Positions 59,746 to 64,000 of a stretch of DNA of 64,000 bases are shown here, in pieces. The notes beneath the pieces are model-generated. The model was not told the origin of the DNA and made no database searches. It saw only the letters and a list, made by a program, of their open reading frames with translations. Every line of letters begins with the position of its first letter. Within the stretch, counting starts at the first letter, position 1. The stretch is taken from assembly GCA_033961575.1 (NCBI GenBank), contig CM066729.1:95111001-95175000 (forward strand), given 5' to 3'. The DNA comes from Aselliscus stoliczkanus. Taxonomy: Eukaryota; Chordata; Mammalia; Chiroptera; Hipposideridae. A program made the translations under genes and the position numbers.

Positions 59746-62269
59746 AATATGTACTGACGGGTAATGCTGACAGTGTAGCATTACAAAAGTTTACAACATT
59801 TTAAGTTAAAAAAAAAGCATGTGTATACACATACTTTTATATATAATTCATGTTATGAATACATATATGTTTGTATAAATACCTGTATTGTAAAAAAGCG
59901 AAAATTTTAAGTCATTAAGCATGTCGAGGGGCTTTGGGGTTCTGAGTTTTTATCTTTTTTATTATATTTTTGTTTTTTATTCTACGTGGTATACTTTTCT
60001 TTTGCAATAAGAAAAAAGACAGTGCTGGAGACATTATAGTATCCTCATGCACATGATCCCCATTCAAGCCCCTGCCCCTCCATTTAGATGTCTTTTCCTT
60101 GTTTGACTTTTCCTCAATAATAGATGGTGTTGACCACTTCTAGCTCCTTTAAATTCTCTCCTACCTCTCTGTCTTCTCCGTCCTGTATTAATAACCACAC
60201 AAGCAAGAAATTACCACTAATAGCCAAACACTGCTTCTTACCAATTTTAGCTCTGAAATAGCTACTATCTCTTTATCCTCCCCATCTTCACTGTTGTGGT
60301 TTAAGAGAACCTACTGAGATGGGTATCACTGGTGCCTAAGGAGGGGTGGTCAGGAGTTCTAAATGCCACCAAAAGCTCATGTAAGTTGAAGTCTGAAGAG
60401 AACATTCGGAATTGGAAAGTTGGAGGTTGCTGGTGACTTTGCCATAGTATTTCAGAAACATTTTAGGGGCTGAAGAACTATCAGGAAGTGGAAAGTGTAG
60501 TCAAGAAATTTGGCTGTACGTGGCAGAAGATCCAGAGGGGGGGTGACTTGGGTCAAAAGAGGTTTTCTTTATTGTCTTTGATGTTATTTTGTAATTAGCA
60601 AATACATCAATTCATCACATTTGAATGGTGAAAGTAACAGGCCTGAGGAGAGAGCACGTTTGAAACCTCAAAACAAGAGAAAATAACTGAAAACAGACAA
60701 AAGGAAAGGATGGAATGAAGGAATGAGCCTTGAACATGAGGAAAAACAAAATTCTTTTCCTCACAGACTGAAGGGAAGGAGGTAAAGATGGCAGGTTGGT
60801 TGAAAATACAAAGTTGAGGGAGAATTTGCCCATTGGCTCCAGTTTTCTCTGGATTACAAGACAATGTTTCACTGTGAGGAGGGGAGTGTATATGTTTACC
60901 TCTTTGTGGACATGCTGGACGCTACTCAGTAGTAGGAGTCGTTTTTATTACTCAAATCTCTCTCTCTTTCTCCCTCCATTTTTCCTCCCTTTCTTTCTTT
61001 CTGTCTTTTACTTTGTGGCTAGCCTCCACAAGGCTATACACCAAGGCTAACGCTGGGCGTATTGTGAACAGTAACAAAACACTTGTTGACAGTTAAGGTT
61101 GTCCAGCAAGCAACCTGTGTCCCATGCTCCATCACTTCTGGGGACGGTGACTTGTCTGGGCATGTGGCCCAGAGTGCGCCACATTTGACAGACTTATGGA
61201 GCTCTTCCTCTGGTACAACTGCCACCGACCTGCCTCACAGTTTCAAGGCTTGCTCATACATACTGTTGAGCTTTTCTGTTAAGAGCGAAATACACAAGCA
61301 AATTTGTTTCCTAAGGCATAATATTCCAGAAGAATAGCTGTAATTGATAGAGTAAACATCAATCTGTAATAGTTAAGAGCCCAGTATGTGCTATGCACAT
61401 TTGTAATGCAGACAGATGCTGGACTGGGTCTAGATTATTTATGTATGTCCTACAGGGTCAGAGCTCACACAAATAGAAGCAAGGGTCAGACTGACGGATT
61501 TAAATCCTCTGTTACTTACTAGCTATGGAACTTGGGCTTATTGCGTTCCTTCTTTGTGCCTGTTTCCTCATTCATCAAATGAAATGTGTACTACTTTATA
61601 AGGACTTTGAGATATTGAATTAGATATTCAATGTCAAGCTCTAAGGACAATCCATAACCACTGCTGCCATCAGTGTCACCAAGTCATCCTATTTTATTTG
61701 TTTTGTTATTCAAATGACTTATTGTTCTTTTTTCTATCACAATAAAACTTGCCATTCCTGTATCATTAGTTTTGAGACAGCCTCTTCTTAAACCATGTAT
61801 TTTTTTCTTAAGGGAGTGGATTTTATGATGGTTTTTAGATCTTTTCCTTATAGGACTTGGACAGAGTCCAAGATCAATTCTCACATCAGCAGCAGTAGCT
61901 TGGTATGCTTTTGTTGGTCATCACCCATAAACCTACTGCTAATTTGTGTTCCAGAAGAAAAAGAAAACATTTTTCTTTCCTTATTAGTCTGTTTCCCCCA
62001 CCCCCATCTCACCCCTGGTAATATGGTCAAGTTGTTCTCTCTTTGCAAAGCCTTGAAACATTCAATCATTTTCTCTTCAAAGAAGCCTTCAGCTATCCAA
62101 CTTGGCCCTTTATTCTACTTATTGACCAAGTTATCTTCTCAGCATTAAATTTTTATACATGTCTCCCTATGTGGTCTTTTCCTTTACAATATCTCTGATA
62201 GAATCTGATTTTAGTGTAGGCAAAAGATCAATAGAAATGAACAGATAAAGGCAACCTGACCTTTAAAAT
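59746..62269. other. Intronic sequence with one MIR remnant
   Basis: 61480-61640 (CTTACTAGCTATGGAACTTG, then GTTTCCTCATTCATCAAATG) is a MIR. Overlapping open frames at 60607-60872, 61083-61337 and 61795-62148 lack known domains and splice context. The rest is unassigned. Confidence 0.5.
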
Positions 62270-64000
62270 ATTTTTATTTTTTAACAGCTTCATTGAGATA
62301 TAATTCACACACCATGCACCTTACATATTTAAAGTGTACAGTTCCATGGTCTTTAATATATTCAAAACAGAATTGTGCAATGATAACCACAATCAATTTT
62401 AGAACATTTTCATCACCTCAAAAGACACCCTGTTACCCTTTTGCTATCATCCCGTAATCTTCCCATTCCCCCCTACCCCTAGGTGGCTGCTTATCTACCC
62501 CCTTTCTCACTGAATTTCCTTATCTTGGATGTTTTATATAAATAGAATCATATAATATGTGGTCTTTTGTGACCAGCTTCTTTTACTTAGCATAGTGTCT
62601 TCAAGGTTCCAAGCTTTAGCATGTGTAAGTATTTCGTTTCTTTTTATGGCCAGATTCCATTGCATGGATATGCAACATCTTGTTTACCCATTTATTAGTG
62701 ATGGACATTTGTGCTGTTTTCACCTTTTGACAATTATGAGTAATGCTGTTATGAACATTTATATACAAGTTTTTGTGTAGCCACATGTTTTCATTTTTTT
62801 TGGGTATATAACTGGAAATGGAATTGCTGTGTCAAGTGGTAACTCTGTCCTTAGCTTTTGAGGAAATTCCAGACTGTCCCAAGGTGGCTGTACTGCTTTA
62901 CATGCCCACAGCAGTGTATGAAGTTTCCAGTTTCTCCATATCCTCTCCAATAATTATTATCCATCTTTTGGACTACTGCCTCCTAGTGAATGAAGTAGTA
63001 TCTCATTGTGGTTTTGATTTTCATTTTCCTAATAATCAATGACATTGAGCATTTTTTCATGTGCTTGTTATCCATTTCTACATCTTTGTAGATCAAATCT
63101 TTTGCTCATTTTAAAAAAATGGTTAATTGTCTCATTAATGAGTTGTAAATGTTCTTTATATATTCTGTACTTAAGTCCCTTATCAGATCTATGGTTTTCT
63201 CATTCTGTGGATTGTCTTTTTACTTTCCTGGTAGTGTCCTTTGACATATAATGTTTTTAATTTTGAAGAAGTCCAATGTACTTGTGGTGCCATATTTAAG
63301 AACTGAGGTCACAGAGCTTTACTCCTATGTTTTCTTTTAAGAGTTTTATAGTTTTAGTTCTTAGAATTAAGTCTTAAAAGAACTTACAAGATTTTGATTA
63401 GTTTTGTACAGACAGTCCCCAACTTAAGATGATTCAACTTAATGATTTTTCAATTTTGTGGTGGTTGGAAAGCAATATGCATTCAGTAAGAAATGTATTT
63501 TGAATTTTGATCTTTTCCCAGGCTGGCTATATGGGTTAAGTTCCTCTCATGATACTGGGCAGCGGCAGCCAGCTGCAGCTCCCAGTCAGCCACGTGATTA
63601 TGAGGGTAAACAGCTGATAGGCTAAGTGTGCTGTGCTGCTGGCGTGCTTTGGATATTGTGTATTGTGTTCAGTATAAATTACGTGAAGTATTCAATACTT
63701 TATTATAAAATAGAATTTGTGTTAGATGATTTTGCCGAACTGAAGGCTCACATAAGTGTTCTGAGCATGTTTAAGGTATGCTAGGCTAAGCTATGATGAT
63801 CACTAGGTTAGGGCTGTTAAGTGTGCTTTCAACCTGTGATAATTTCATCTTGTGATGGGCTTATTAGGATGTGTCCCCATTGTAAGTTGAGGAGCATCAA
63901 TATATGTTTTGAGGTAAGGGTCCAAATTTATCCTATTGTGTATAGTGAGATCCAGTTGTCTTAGCGCTATTTTTTAAAAAGATGATTCTTTCCCCGTTGA
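62270..64000 (-). mobile_element. Old L1 3' region (antisense), running off the window
   Basis: CAGCTTCATTGAGATATAAT, GTGCAATGATAACCACAATC, TATAACTGGAAATGGAATTG and GTAGTATCTCATTGTGGTTT are the reverse of the L1 3' UTR and the end of ORF2. It is interrupted by a Tigger-like element at 63409-63901 and resumes at TTTTGAGGTAAGGGTCCAAA. Confidence 0.88.
63409..63901. mobile_element. Tigger-like (pogo/Tc-mariner) MITE nested in L1
   Basis: The left end has CAGTCCCCAACTTAAGATG and the right end CATTGTAAGTTGAGGAGCAT, which are inverted relative to each other with several mismatches. TA dinucleotides flank the insert, and L1 sequence continues across it. The body contains GGGCAGCGGCAGCCAGCTGC and GCTAGGCTAAGCTATGATGA, typical of a common mammalian Tigger-type non-autonomous repeat. 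No open frame. Confidence 0.85.

Larger units (their letters stand above)
39323..64000 (+). other. GBE1: GBE1 intron 2 (5' part)
   Basis: This is non-coding sequence after exon 2. I looked for the next exon, which should begin with the rest of an Asn codon followed by a GWNPFSYPYKKLDYGKW-like reading, and did not find it. The intron therefore runs beyond the window end. It holds the repeats listed separately. Confidence 0.8.

Noticed and set aside
61795..62148. 117-codon open frame on the plus strand
   Set aside because: No recognisable domain, no splice or promoter context, and an antisense open frame overlaps it. Its length is expected by chance in 64 kb.
39323..64000. GBE1 exon 3, and GBE1 exon 1 in the left part
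   Set aside because: Expected coding words for the neighbouring exons were not seen on either side, so these exons are taken to lie outside the window.
1..64000. CRISPR array, operon-like gene cluster or prokaryotic mobile system
   Set aside because: No regularly spaced repeats with unique spacers and no compact gene cluster exist; the sequence is typical mammalian intronic DNA.

Overview
The window is nuclear DNA from a placental mammal, most likely a bat. MIR, L1, ERV-L-type, Tigger, hAT and mariner remnants of mammalian type lie throughout. The youngest repeats are tRNA-derived SINEs with a GGGCNGGCCGAGTGGCGC-type head and a CCCCAATTCCCCAATAAAATCT-type tail. I associate this style with rhinolophoid-type bats from memory; the species is inference.

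Only one coding segment is convincing: a 170-base exon at 39153-39322 on the plus strand. It encodes residues of the 1,4-alpha-glucan branching enzyme GBE1 and corresponds to exon 2 of the human gene. It has a branch-point-like CTAAC, a pyrimidine-rich acceptor and a GTAAGT donor. Everything left of it (1-39152) is read as part of GBE1 intron 1, and everything right of it (39323-64000) as part of intron 2. Neither exon 1 nor exon 3 is visible, so these introns exceed 39 kb and 24 kb here.

Intron 1 holds nine recognisable lineage-specific SINEs. It also has an internally deleted Tigger1-type transposon (8626-9600), a 225-bp TA-flanked MITE (11173-11397), and a facing pair of LTR-like repeats (12977-13511 and 14844-15398). 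Further along are an antisense ERV-L-type pol remnant (about 16440-19240) and an antisense L1 3' end split by a deleted mariner with matching ends (19407-19967). A 129-bp MITE (30248-30376) and a 234-bp hAT element with perfect 16-bp terminal inverted repeats (32358-32591) follow. A 3.6-kb antisense L1 (about 35250-38870) with two SINEs nested in it ends just before the exon.

Intron 2 is poorer in young SINEs (one recognised, 57859-58361). It carries old L1 3' ends, a hAT element with an 8-bp target duplication (44474-44787) and an LTR-like element (50010-50384). It also has a diverged 220-bp direct duplication (51719-51942 and 53546-53766) and a terminal L1 interrupted by a Tigger-like MITE (63409-63901).

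No bacterial-type operon, CRISPR array, rRNA gene or new multi-gene system is present. The interest lies in transposon structure: nested insertions, non-autonomous DNA elements with intact ends, and two short SINE forms whose copies share exact 3' junctions.
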